The translations under genes were made by a program, and so were the position numbers. Source: Calothrix anomala FACHB-343 (GTDB taxonomy: Bacteria; Cyanobacteriota; Cyanobacteriia; Cyanobacteriales; Nostocaceae). Taken from it: DNA of 58,676 bases. Under the pieces are notes generated by a model. It saw nothing but the letters and a program-made list of their open reading frames with translations, was not told the DNA's origin and did not search any database. Positions 25,823 to 34,629 of this stretch are shown in pieces (position 1 is the first letter of the stretch; every line of letters starts with the position of its first letter). The stretch spans positions 1 to 58,676 of the forward strand of contig NZ_JACJQG010000063.1 in NCBI RefSeq assembly GCF_014696435.1, read 5' to 3'.

Positions 25823-26686
25823 TTAACGTAAATTTATATCTTTAGTAAGATTTCGATAGCGAGCCTCGATTATGGAATACATACCATAAGCAATCAAACC
25901 CAAAGCCACCACACCTAAGATCCAGGGGTCAAAAGGTTGCATTGCTAAAGCTGACAATGCACCACCTAATCCTCTAGCTTGAGTACCATCTAATTGAATA
26001 GCTGCTAACATCATAAAAATGCCGATGATCGCAAAAACAATGCCACGGGCAGCAATTCCAAATCTACCTAGACGTACTGCCCAAATTTGCTCATTTCGGC
26101 TCATTTGATTAAGTTTGAAATGGTGACGAAATTTGGCTTTATATGCTTGATAAAGGAAAGCAATCCCAACAATAATTACTGTTAAACCTAAAAGTAAGAC
26201 TAACCATCTGCCAAAAGGTTGATTCAAAAAATATATTGTCCAATCTTCGACGGAATCGCTATCGCCGCTACTTAAACCAATAATTAGTTTGATAGATGTT
26301 ACAGCCAAACTCAAGTAAGCGATGGCGCTAAAAGCATAGCCTAAACGCTTGGCAATTCGTTGAGCATTGATTTTTTCACCAGAATGTTCGGGGTCGAGAA
26401 TAGTTTGCACAAACCGCCAAAATGCATAACCAATCAACCCAATAGTAACGATAATGAGGAGAAATCTACCGAAAGGCTGAGTAACAATTGCCTCCAACGC
26501 ACCACTAGTATTTGTAGTTTCGCCACCAGTACCAAATGCTGCCTGTGCTGCTAGTAAACCCACGATAAAATAAACTAAACCTTTTGCCCCATAGCCTAAT
26601 CTTGCTAATCGTTCAACCCAAAGATAAGCAGCTACTTGTCTAACTGGCTGTTTAATGTTTTCCGGTACTGGATCGTGTAGTGCCAT
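25823..26686 (-). CDS. DUF1206 membrane protein
   Basis: 287 residues with six membrane helices arranged as three repeats of about 85 residues. Each repeat starts with an RLGYGAKGLVYFIVG-like motif (about 30-44; LGYAFSAIAYLSL about 115-127; LGRFGIAARGIVFAIIG about 205-221). This triplicated pattern is the DUF1206 family, function unknown. The upstream region is occupied by a MITE at 26700-26823, only 13 bp from the ATG, so the MITE may affect or supply the promoter. Confidence 0.8.
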   Translation of the reverse strand: MALHDPVPENIKQPVRQVAAYLWVERLARLGYGAKGLVYFIVGLLAAQAAFGTGGETTNTSGALEAIVTQPFGRFLLIIVTIGLIGYAFWRFVQTILDPEHSGEKINAQRIAKRLGYAFSAIAYLSLAVTSIKLIIGLSSGDSDSVEDWTIYFLNQPFGRWLVLLLGLTVIIVGIAFLYQAYKAKFRHHFKLNQMSRNEQIWAVRLGRFGIAARGIVFAIIGIFMMLAAIQLDGTQARGLGGALSALAMQPFDPWILGVVALGLIAYGMYSIIEARYRNLTKDINLR

Positions 26687-26699
26687 ATTGTTATTCAGC

Positions 26700-26823
26700 A
26701 GGACTTACGCAGGTGTCACAATTAAATAACCATTCGTAGGGTGGGCATTGCCCACCATATCAGAGTTTCGTAAGGCATAGCCCTACCTACAAGATGAAAT
26801 TCTGTGCCAGTTGCGTAAGTCCT
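26700..26823. mobile_element. MITE with 12-bp terminal inverted repeats
   Basis: AGGACTTACGCA (26700-26711) and TGCGTAAGTCCT (26812-26823) are perfect inverted ends of a 124-bp non-coding element. ATTCAG flanks both sides (26693-26698 and 26824-26829), compatible with a target duplication. Inside lies the hairpin GGTGGGCATTGCCCACC. The element is inserted just upstream of the DUF1206 gene. Confidence 0.8.
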
Positions 26824-26961
26824 ATTCAGGTTGAGTTCAGACTAAATATTTTGAGTCTTTCAAAATTGATTCTGTTAATAATATGGAGATTAGGGTAATT
26901 TTTTTTCATCTTTCTTAGTAAATAAATATGTAATTGTGCTAGTTTAATTATCTATAAATTT

Positions 26962-27822
26962 CTACTCGCCAACACTTAATTGCTGTAGAGAAATTTGTTT
27001 GCAGATACTTTCTACTGCCAATGTGAGAGAATGCATCAGTTCAGAATTTTCGCTGTAATCTACAGGTGCAAGGTTTGCAACTCGTTGACTTTGGGTAATG
27101 CTTAACTCCCGTCCCCATTCTTCGGGAGTGCTGTCTTTATATAATGCGATCGCTGTACCCTGTTCTTGATGCATTAAGGAAAAGCAAGGAATATCTGACT
27201 CACCATCACCAACATAAATTACCTGTGTCAGTGGTATGTGCAGTTCCTCTGGCGGTACATCACGGTAAACAAACATTTGACCATCATCTTGATGACCCTC
27301 AATTCCCTTTGCTAATTGAAATATATAGCGAGTTTTTTCTGTGTGGGTAACTATTTTTTTCACAAATTCAATTCCGCCATGTTCGCCATAGAAAAATTCA
27401 CAACCCCATATTGCTTTGAAATATGGAGAAATACAGTTATGACGAGCAATTTCTACCATCCCAGAAGTAATTAAGTAAAATTCTACTTCTACCTTTGGGT
27501 TGATTTTATGGGCAGAGTGACGCAAACGATCAAACATTTGATTTACGCCATCAAACGGAGCTAAATTTTGCCCAAATTTGGCAAGATATTCCTGCGTTAT
27601 TTTATTTCCTTGTCGCTTTGATTCGGAAATTAAGGCGTAAAATCTAGCCAAAATTTTATCCCAACCTTCGTTAATGAAAGGGCGAATTTTATTTTTCCGA
27701 AACTCCAGCGAATCAATATCTAAACTAGATAACAAAGCATCAACAGTATCCGGTACAAGAGTATCGTCGAAGTCGAAAACTACAGCGATGCGATTAGATA
27801 GGGGTTTGGTGGAAAGAGTCAT
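26962..27822 (-). CDS. HAD-superfamily phosphatase
   Basis: 286 residues from ATG 27822; the longer frame to 28023 overlaps the glucoamylase gene and has no support. HAD motif I is DFDDT (residues 17-21), and motif IV is YVGDGESDIPCF. A helical cap of about 150 residues lies between. The HAD frame starts 28 bp after the GH15 stop on the same strand and is probably co-transcribed with it, which hints at a sugar phosphate or storage-carbon role. The substrate is not identifiable. Confidence 0.78.
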   Translation of the reverse strand: MTLSTKPLSNRIAVVFDFDDTLVPDTVDALLSSLDIDSLEFRKNKIRPFINEGWDKILARFYALISESKRQGNKITQEYLAKFGQNLAPFDGVNQMFDRLRHSAHKINPKVEVEFYLITSGMVEIARHNCISPYFKAIWGCEFFYGEHGGIEFVKKIVTHTEKTRYIFQLAKGIEGHQDDGQMFVYRDVPPEELHIPLTQVIYVGDGESDIPCFSLMHQEQGTAIALYKDSTPEEWGRELSITQSQRVANLAPVDYSENSELMHSLTLAVESICKQISLQQLSVGE

Positions 27823-27850
27823 AATTAAAGCTTCAATAAAATGAAGAACA

Positions 27851-30250
27851 CTAATCAACAAAAGCAACTTGATAGTTGCGGTTTTCCCAGTTTTGTGAAT
27901 CAGTCCAGAAAAAGGTGAAATCAATACAGGATGGCTGCTGGGAAGCAATAGTAATATCGACAAATTCAATATCAATTGATGTGGCTGTAGATTGAGTATT
28001 TTGGATTGTCTGCCAGTTATCATTTGACCAATGCAAGCAAAATCGAGCTAATGCTTGAATTCGCATTGTATATCCCTGCTTAATTGTGCGGATTTGACGG
28101 TTAAATTTCCAAATTTCTAGAAATTGAGTTGGTTTTTTATGTTCCGAATAACGGTTTGCTACTTCTGGAATCCAACCAAACACCTTGCCATCCTGCACAG
28201 AACGCAGTAGTTTGATATATTCTGCGTGCGCCCATGCTAGAGGCATTGCTGAACCTGTAGATCGTCCACAATATAGATGAGAGTCTGGACAATCTGGTTC
28301 ATCCCAAATTTGCTCTGGTAACATTCCCGTATCTGACGCAAAGGCTTCCATCGCTTGGATGAAAGGTTGGACATCATGTCCGGCAGCTAGTTCGTATTGT
28401 CCTCGTTCTGCTGTTAATAGCGGCCATGCACGACCTTTGCCATAAGTCAAGAAAGGGCCGCCATCTGGGCGTTGTCCATAGCTGTCGTGATTGTAACGAT
28501 GCCAGCAAGCACCCAAAGGCGTGTCTACCTTCAGTATTTTATCTACAACTTGAAGCGAATCGACAATCAAGCGATCGCTTGGCTGACGAATACCATAGCG
28601 AACTAATTCCAAAAACCCTGCATCAACAATTTCTTTGGCGGGAAATTGCCACTGGCTACCAGGAGGACGATTAGCAATAGCCAGCATTTTCTGATTTGGG
28701 TCTTCATTTGGCTGGGGGTTGTGAATATCCACCGGATTAATGCGGATATAATGTCGTTTAATCTCCGGAACCAAAGTTCCCTCGGTTGTTACTGTCCAGG
28801 CTTCTAAATGACTTTCTAAAAAATCGGCGTAATCTTCAATAAACCTAGCCGTGTCTTCATCTCCTCGCTCGCGAGCATAAGTAGCCGCACAAATAAGAGC
28901 TGCAATATTTGATGCCAGAGTTGAAGGCGAATAACCGCTTGCTTCCTCCCAACGTTCCTGCTGTGTAGCGGGGCCATGATGAATTAAGTACTTAGTTGCT
29001 CGCATCACCATCTCATAGGGATCGAATTGGCGTAAGGCGTTGTGTCGATAAAGTTGCCACGCCAACAGCATCGGAAATGCTACTTCATCTAGTTGCACCC
29101 CTGTCCAATATGGTTCGCCATTTATCCAAAAGTTCTGGGCAAATCCCCCATCTGCTTGTTGGCTAGCAGCTAAGTAAATCAAGGCTTCTAAAGCAGTTGC
29201 CCTATGTCCGGCGGCCAGCAATGCTGTAACGCTGTTTACCATGTCGCGCGGCCAAACTAAATGATAGCCTCCTTGCTGTTCGTCACCGTGTACTTCACCC
29301 CAAGGAATTGACAGCGAAGCTATCATTGCACCAGGGTAAATTTTATCTTCATGGGCAAGTAACAGACTAAAGCTACTACAGTAAAGATTCCCACCATCAC
29401 CACAGACTTGTTCTAATGGCAGACGGTCTTGACAAACACTATTCCACTGATTGATGTAGAATGCTTTCTTCTCTGCAAAAGGAATATCTAAAGACAGTAA
29501 AAGAGTTGTGACTGCATCATGGAGACGACTGGCAAATGCCAAGCCTAAGGTAAATTTATGGTGCTTTTTTGGGTCAATTTCAGATGTAATAGCAATATTT
29601 CCGCCTTGAGCTTGCTGAAACTCCCAATCCATCTGCAAGTTATCTGCTAAGTCTGTCCACCCATCACTTTCACTGACATAGCCACATGAAAGACGAGTAA
29701 AAGGAACTGTGGCTGCCATTGCCAACCATTTATCATCTTGATAAGCAGTTAAAATTTTTACTCCCGCAACATCTACCACTTGGGCGCTATCGTTCCCACC
29801 ACCCACACCCAAATGAGGCGAACAAATTGCATAAAGCCGGAGTTTTTCTAATGTTTGCGGATTTCCCGTAAGATGTGTATGTTGCAGAATACATGAATCT
29901 TGTGGATCGGCAATAATTTCTTTAGTGATGGTGTAGCGTCCTTCAGGGTCGGAGTTGACGATTCGATATCCTAAGACATGGGGGGAAATACGTTCAGTTG
30001 TGGTGTAAAGATGGCGTTGTTCTTGATGTAAAAAGCTAGAGCCATCAGTAATTAAATACTGCAAATCTCGGATTTGGGGACGGTCAATGGTGGGATAATA
30101 AACTTCGTTGAGAATGCCGTTGGAGAGGGTAAACCAAACACGACTAGAGATAGCCTTGGCTGTTCCTACCCCATCTTTGTTACCTTGAGTCCAACGAGGT
30201 TCAATTCCCGGTTTTCCAAAAGCTGTGCTTTGAGTTTGCTGTTGTGTCAT
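27851..30250 (-). CDS. Glycoside hydrolase family 15 glucoamylase-like enzyme
   Basis: 799 residues. The N-terminal beta domain (about 1-260) starts FGKPGIEPRWTQGNKDGVGTA-like, then an (alpha/alpha)6 barrel follows (about 290-680). It carries WPRDMVNSVTALLAAG, RWEEASGYSPSTLA with the presumed general acid, and LPEQIWDEPD with the presumed base. Glucan 1,4-alpha-glucosidases release glucose from alpha-1,4 glucans. No signal peptide is visible, so it likely acts on intracellular glycogen or maltodextrin. Closest neighbours are a HAD phosphatase downstream and a ZIP transporter upstream with a 6-bp gap. Confidence 0.88.
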   Translation of the reverse strand: MTQQQTQSTAFGKPGIEPRWTQGNKDGVGTAKAISSRVWFTLSNGILNEVYYPTIDRPQIRDLQYLITDGSSFLHQEQRHLYTTTERISPHVLGYRIVNSDPEGRYTITKEIIADPQDSCILQHTHLTGNPQTLEKLRLYAICSPHLGVGGGNDSAQVVDVAGVKILTAYQDDKWLAMAATVPFTRLSCGYVSESDGWTDLADNLQMDWEFQQAQGGNIAITSEIDPKKHHKFTLGLAFASRLHDAVTTLLLSLDIPFAEKKAFYINQWNSVCQDRLPLEQVCGDGGNLYCSSFSLLLAHEDKIYPGAMIASLSIPWGEVHGDEQQGGYHLVWPRDMVNSVTALLAAGHRATALEALIYLAASQQADGGFAQNFWINGEPYWTGVQLDEVAFPMLLAWQLYRHNALRQFDPYEMVMRATKYLIHHGPATQQERWEEASGYSPSTLASNIAALICAATYARERGDEDTARFIEDYADFLESHLEAWTVTTEGTLVPEIKRHYIRINPVDIHNPQPNEDPNQKMLAIANRPPGSQWQFPAKEIVDAGFLELVRYGIRQPSDRLIVDSLQVVDKILKVDTPLGACWHRYNHDSYGQRPDGGPFLTYGKGRAWPLLTAERGQYELAAGHDVQPFIQAMEAFASDTGMLPEQIWDEPDCPDSHLYCGRSTGSAMPLAWAHAEYIKLLRSVQDGKVFGWIPEVANRYSEHKKPTQFLEIWKFNRQIRTIKQGYTMRIQALARFCLHWSNDNWQTIQNTQSTATSIDIEFVDITIASQQPSCIDFTFFWTDSQNWENRNYQVAFVD

Positions 30251-30256
30251 GATAAC

Positions 30257-30991
30257 CTAGCCAAAATAGACAGAAAGAAGGGCGAATAATGCAAAGCCTC
30301 CTACAAAAAAAAGAGTTTCTAGGTAAGTTTCTTTTTCCTTCTCAGCTGCTTCGGGAACCATATTTTCTACAACCACTGTAGTCAGTATCCCAGCAGTGAA
30401 TGCTAGCAGAGTAAATTTCACAATTGCAGCTTGCCCTCTGACAGCCCAGTAACCAATGGTTATACCTAAAAAAGCAGGTAAGCAGAAGGAAGCAGAGATA
30501 ATTTGGCGCTGGCGGCGGGAAACGTTTTGATCTTTGAAGGTGGCTAGGGTGACTAAACCTCCGGGGATATTAGCCATAATTTGTCCCAATGCCAAAATCA
30601 ACCCCAATCCGAAAGAAATTGTTGAGCCAGTACCTACCATTAGTCCGTCGCTGAACAAATCAACTGCAACACCAAAAAAGATTAACCAGGATGCAGCATT
30701 GCGGCGATGTCCGCCAATACGTCTTTGTATCCATTTAATTAACTGGCGTGTGATGACAAAAAAGCCACCACCCATGACGAAAGCGAGAATAACTAACCAA
30801 GGAGGTTCAGCTTGCAGAATTTGCGGCATTAACTCCACACCGACAACTGCTAAAGCAATACCAGCCGCCAGATGCAGTGCCAAACTTAAGTTTTGTTGAG
30901 AAGAGGGGAGAAACTCTGCTAACCGCCCTCCTAAGTAGCTGCCAATGGCGGGTAGAGTAGACAAAGCCAGAGCAATTAAATAGTTTTGCAT
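30257..30991 (-). CDS. ZIP family metal transporter
   Basis: 244 residues with seven or eight membrane segments. The HLAAGIALAVVGVELMPQIL helix and the GVAVDLFSDGLMVG helix correspond to the metal-binding helices IV and V of the ZIP fold, though canonical histidines are partly replaced (VDLFSDG for HxxxDG). A likely importer or efflux permease of Zn, Fe or Mn. Located in a minus-strand run of GH15, HAD and the decayed Nramp gene, so metal homeostasis genes cluster here. Confidence 0.8.
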   Translation of the reverse strand: MQNYLIALALSTLPAIGSYLGGRLAEFLPSSQQNLSLALHLAAGIALAVVGVELMPQILQAEPPWLVILAFVMGGGFFVITRQLIKWIQRRIGGHRRNAASWLIFFGVAVDLFSDGLMVGTGSTISFGLGLILALGQIMANIPGGLVTLATFKDQNVSRRQRQIISASFCLPAFLGITIGYWAVRGQAAIVKFTLLAFTAGILTTVVVENMVPEAAEKEKETYLETLFFVGGFALFALLSVYFG

Positions 30992-31021
30992 GGAATTACT
31001 TTTAAAACTGCTGTTTTAACT

Positions 31022-31628
31022 TCAACCTCCACTAGATCCCATCACTCCCAGCAGTTGTAAAAGATAGATAACTGCAAATACACCAAAAAAGATGCCCGCG
31101 ATCGCAGTTCCAGCAAATATAATTAACGATCGCAGCTGTCACAACAATGATAATTATTGTCCACAGTTGCACAGTGCCGCCACTCACCAAAATTAATGCT
31201 GTAGCGGCGGCTCCAGCAAGACCAGCAACGGTAGAAATTGCTACCACTATCTGCGGTAGTAAAATCAGCCAGACTGCCCAGTTTTTGGGGCCGGGAAGTT
31301 GTTTAAAGCCTTCTAGAATGGTTGTGCCGGTACAAACTGAAAAGCGTCCCACTTCACCATTAATAAACCATTTGAGAATCACCGCCGCCAGTAGCGCCCA
31401 TAACAGGGTGTAACCATAAAGTGCAGCAATTCTCGGCGTAAATAGTAATTCACCCGAACCCGCCGCCGAAAGCATCCATAAAAAACTCGGGCCTAACCAC
31501 TTCAGGTTTTCCCAACCTTGGGGTGAATCGGGGATATTTACGGTGTTTTGTGGCTGTTGTCTATTATGTGTTTGTGCGGAGATATTGCGTTGGCGCAGCC
31601 CGTCGGAGACATCGCTTTCATTATTCAT
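31022..31628 (-). pseudogene. Nramp divalent metal transporter, deleted and frameshifted
   Basis: Codons 1 to about 168 (GPSFLWMLSAAGSGELLFTP, then four membrane helices) are a normal Nramp-type N-terminus. The next segment, read in the shifted frame, is IFAGTAIAGIFFGVFAVIYL and ends GVMGSSGG at TGA 31022-31024, the C-terminal helix of the protein. About 200 central residues are missing and the two parts are out of frame, giving the abnormal tail ICWNCDRGHLFWC. The junction lies near 31118-31128, next to GCGATCG repeats. Confidence 0.65.
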
Positions 31629-31703
31629 GTTTTGCCATCTTCATATACACCTGTATCGATTAGTGATGCTCAATTTGCCTGGAATTAGGGGAAATTAAGC
31701 CTG

Positions 31704-32096
31704 TTAAAAAGGGCCAGGTAGAGGTGCTGCATTAGTGCGATCGCGTAATGCTTGCCAAGTTAGCGCACCTACTCTACCATCACCCACTAATCTTTGCGAT
31801 CGCTGAAATGCTGCTACTGCTCTAGCGGTTCTCAGACCATAAATACCGTCAATAGCTCCTTGATAAAATCCTAAATTTTGTAGAACAGCTTGCACATCTC
31901 TTACAGGCTGCCCGCGAGATCCAACCCTAAGAAAGGGAGCATTGACGGGATTGTATTTTGAAAGCCTACCGACAATTGAGCCATTACTATTTACTTGTGC
32001 TTGAGCAGGTGCAAAATTGAATGGTAGCATCCCGATAAATAATGCAGAAATCAAGCCCAATGGGAGAGTTTTTGAGCTAATCAATTGAGGATTCAC
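31704..32096 (-). CDS. Exported peptidoglycan-binding domain protein
   Basis: 130 residues from GTG 32096, with GGAGGG upstream. A signal peptide ends at about residue 34 (APAQAQ). One PG_binding_1 domain spans about 58-118: GSRGQPVRDVQAVLQNLGFY, IDGIYGLRTARAVAAFQR and VGALTWQAL. It probably binds cell-wall peptidoglycan without an attached enzyme. A paralogue with two such domains is at 49333-49974. Confidence 0.85.
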   Translation of the reverse strand: MNPQLISSKTLPLGLISALFIGMLPFNFAPAQAQVNSNGSIVGRLSKYNPVNAPFLRVGSRGQPVRDVQAVLQNLGFYQGAIDGIYGLRTARAVAAFQRSQRLVGDGRVGALTWQALRDRTNAAPLPGPF

Positions 32097-32139
32097 AAAC
32101 TTATATCCCTCCAGGATGAACTACAATCAACAGATTGTT

Positions 32140-32655
32140 TCATATTGTTTTTCCATTTAAATTCTTTCTGTCTCTCATGTTTTCTTCATAGCTTCTGAAG
32201 TGGGGATCGGTTAGTTCATAAAAGTAAGGCTCCATTGTGTAATTGTAGGGAGCAGGAGCGCCAATCATGCCGAACATACCCGGCATTGCTAAAGGTACTA
32301 TAGGGCGATAAACGCCTCTAACTTGCTCTTCGTAATCCTGATCAATTGCTAAACCTTCGCTAAATTCCGGGAGATTTTCTACTTGCTCTTTAGTTAACCC
32401 AGATACAAATAAATGTTGCTTCTCATAGTTCAAACGAGCTAAACCAACAGGAAGCAACACTTTTTTACCAAAAACCCAGAAGCCTGTATCAATGATGAAA
32501 TACCGGAACCGACCGTCATCTTCATCAATTAGAATGTTTTCAACTGAACCAACTTTTTCATCATCGGCGTAAACAACAAAATTCTTGATGTCATTACCAC
32601 CAAAAATTTCTTGAGCATAGTTATGGTTGTATTCATCAAGTTTGTACAAAGCCAT
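32140..32655 (-). CDS. PRC-barrel domain protein
   Basis: 171 residues. The PRC-barrel covers about 1-115 (KVGSVENILIDEDDGRFRYF, GFWVFGKKVLLPVG, GLTKEQVENLPEF, YEEQVRGVYR) and is very close to the first half of 21904-22755. The tail is Pro/Tyr-rich and ends in a short basic stretch instead of DUF2382. Likely a stress-related soluble protein; exact role unknown. No TCCAC element is seen in front of this copy. Confidence 0.82.
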   Translation of the reverse strand: MALYKLDEYNHNYAQEIFGGNDIKNFVVYADDEKVGSVENILIDEDDGRFRYFIIDTGFWVFGKKVLLPVGLARLNYEKQHLFVSGLTKEQVENLPEFSEGLAIDQDYEEQVRGVYRPIVPLAMPGMFGMIGAPAPYNYTMEPYFYELTDPHFRSYEENMRDRKNLNGKTI

Positions 32656-32695
32656 GTTTTTGACTCCAATAAAATATATATAAATTGATTAATAA

Positions 32696-33544
32696 TTAAC
32701 TTAATGGTTGAATTTTTTCTCGATATATAGAATTATTTAAACCACCACTCAAATTAGTTTGTTGACTAGCAAGTTCTCTTCTCAAGGCGGCAATACGGTC
32801 AGTTGTTGCTGGGTGGGTACTCAAAAATGTTGGCAGAGTTGGCTGATTGAGTAGCTTTTGCATAAACGCAATCATGGCAGACTGAGCATAACCCGCGCGT
32901 CCTAAAGTTCTTAATCCCCTTTGATCGGCTTCAAATTCGTCTTGGCGACTATTGGGACGTTGTAGTGCCAAATCCACACCAATCTGAACGGCGGTACTGC
33001 GATCTAACCCAGTTGCACTAGCCAAACCACGAGCGATCGCTGTTTGTCGCATCTGTTCTATTGCATGGCGACTAGCAATATGACCAATTTCGTGAGCGAT
33101 AACGCTGGCTAATTGCGCTTCATTATCTGCGGCTTCCAACAATCCAGTTGTGACATAAACATAGCCTCCCATTGTGGCAAAGGCATTGATGCTGTTATCT
33201 TTAACTATCTGAAATGTATAGGGAATATTAGGACGAGTACTATTTGCTGCTAACCATTGACCAATTTGATTAACGTAATTATTCACATTTGAATCGCGGT
33301 AAAGTTGTATTTCATTGTTAACTAACTGCTGATTAATTTCCTTACCTAACTGAACTTCTTCGGAATCGGAAATATTAGATAACTGATAGATTTGGACTCC
33401 TTGACGCAAGAGATCAAGCAACGAAATTGCCTCGCTTTTTTGGGGTGAAGCTACACCAACACTAACCGCCACTACACCTGAAAGTAACAAATACGAACAG
33501 CGACGATAGAAATTAAAAGAAATGGAAGATAAAGAATTTGACAT
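32696..33544 (-). CDS. M48 family metalloprotease, exported
   Basis: 282 residues. A signal peptide or N-terminal anchor ends near residue 40. The catalytic zinc motif HEIGH is at 151-155, followed by ASRHAIEQM, with the third ligand Glu in DEFEADQRGLR about 50 residues later. This is the BepA/Oma1-like periplasmic M48C group, which degrades or assists misfolded outer-membrane proteins. Length is normal for the cyanobacterial form, which lacks TPR repeats. Confidence 0.88.
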   Translation of the reverse strand: MSNSLSSISFNFYRRCSYLLLSGVVAVSVGVASPQKSEAISLLDLLRQGVQIYQLSNISDSEEVQLGKEINQQLVNNEIQLYRDSNVNNYVNQIGQWLAANSTRPNIPYTFQIVKDNSINAFATMGGYVYVTTGLLEAADNEAQLASVIAHEIGHIASRHAIEQMRQTAIARGLASATGLDRSTAVQIGVDLALQRPNSRQDEFEADQRGLRTLGRAGYAQSAMIAFMQKLLNQPTLPTFLSTHPATTDRIAALRRELASQQTNLSGGLNNSIYREKIQPLS

Positions 33545-33683
33545 AAGCTTATTTCAGCAAATTAATTAAGATATTGATTATTGGCGAAAATTCCTTGCCA
33601 GCGAATCCGTCGCAGTTTAATTATTCGTTGGTTGAAAGATGCATCTTTGAGAGTATCCCTACACCATGACAAACTGAGAATTC

Positions 33684-34508
33684 CTAAGAAGGGTATATAG
33701 TTTCCGCAATTAAAACAGGTTGATTAGCGTACTCAGCATCTAACTTTCTTTTCGTATCAAGACTCCAAGTAAAGTTGTAGTCTCGCTCAATTTCAGCAGC
33801 AACAAACCGACGCACTTCACCGATTGCTGATACTGTCTGACCTTGATTTATTGCTACTTGCGGTGGTGCTGTTAATAATACTAGTAAATTTTGCCCACCA
33901 AACAATTGATTTTCATCTAATGTTAATAAAATCCCACTGCGGATATTTGCTACTTCTCCTGTGACTGTTACTTTACGACCATAATATTGTTCAGGATTCT
34001 GGGTGATTTGGCTAGGTTGGGATGATAAGGTCAGATATTGAGCAATAATTGCAGGTTTATTGATGTAATCTGTGTAATATTCATCCTCTATATTGAGATT
34101 AAATTCTCGCTCAATCTTGGGAATCACCAAATTACGAACCTGACCTGTAATTTGAACTTCTAGATTTTGGTCAACTGGTAAATCGAAAGGTAGACTGGAA
34201 GCATTGATAACTACAATAGGTTCGCCATCAAACAATTGTTGATCGCTGACGGTAAAGGAGCGTAGACCAACTTTTTGAATTGTTCTGCTTTTAATTGTCA
34301 CCGATTTACCAATAAATTCGTTTTTCTTGTTAACAATCTCTGATGTATTAGTGAAAGTAGTCTCTGAATTAAAAATACTACCTCCTCTCACTAGCAAAGC
34401 CAAGCCTAGCAGGAAAATCAAAACAGATGCATGACCAAGCCATTCTAATAAACTTCGACGTTGGTTACTATCGGTGTTTTGATTCTGGTTGGTCTTGAGG
34501 ATGTTCAT
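33684..34508 (-). CDS. Membrane-anchored protein with two OB-like repeats (paralogue 1)
   Basis: 274 residues from ATG 34508, chosen because it begins just before a basic stretch and one membrane helix (about 27-43). Two repeats of about 95 residues follow. Each has the pattern (I)GKxVTVxG/S.., FTxxxxQLFxGxxxxVxxAS, VxxTGQVRxFVxxxIERxYN and INKPAIIAQ/NQPVLIAE. They look like OB-fold modules. No family of known function is recognised. Tandem duplicate of 34630-35433; the two differ chiefly in anchor type (membrane helix versus lipid). Confidence 0.7.
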   Translation of the reverse strand: MNILKTNQNQNTDSNQRRSLLEWLGHASVLIFLLGLALLVRGGSIFNSETTFTNTSEIVNKKNEFIGKSVTIKSRTIQKVGLRSFTVSDQQLFDGEPIVVINASSLPFDLPVDQNLEVQITGQVRNLVIPKIEREFNLNIEDEYYTDYINKPAIIAQYLTLSSQPSQITQNPEQYYGRKVTVTGEVANIRSGILLTLDENQLFGGQNLLVLLTAPPQVAINQGQTVSAIGEVRRFVAAEIERDYNFTWSLDTKRKLDAEYANQPVLIAETIYPS

Positions 34509-34629
34509 GGTAAAAATGTTTGCTTTATAGACAATTATTCCAGTTGTGATAGCTGTGAAAATTCTGATTTTGGAACACATTCAATACATCTTTTGAAGTA
34601 GAGCGGTGTCATTAAAGATAGCTGGTGAG

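Noticed and set aside
27823-28023. Longer N-terminus of the HAD phosphatase
   Set aside because: It would run inside the GH15 gene and has low-complexity sequence; the HAD fold starts directly after ATG 27822.
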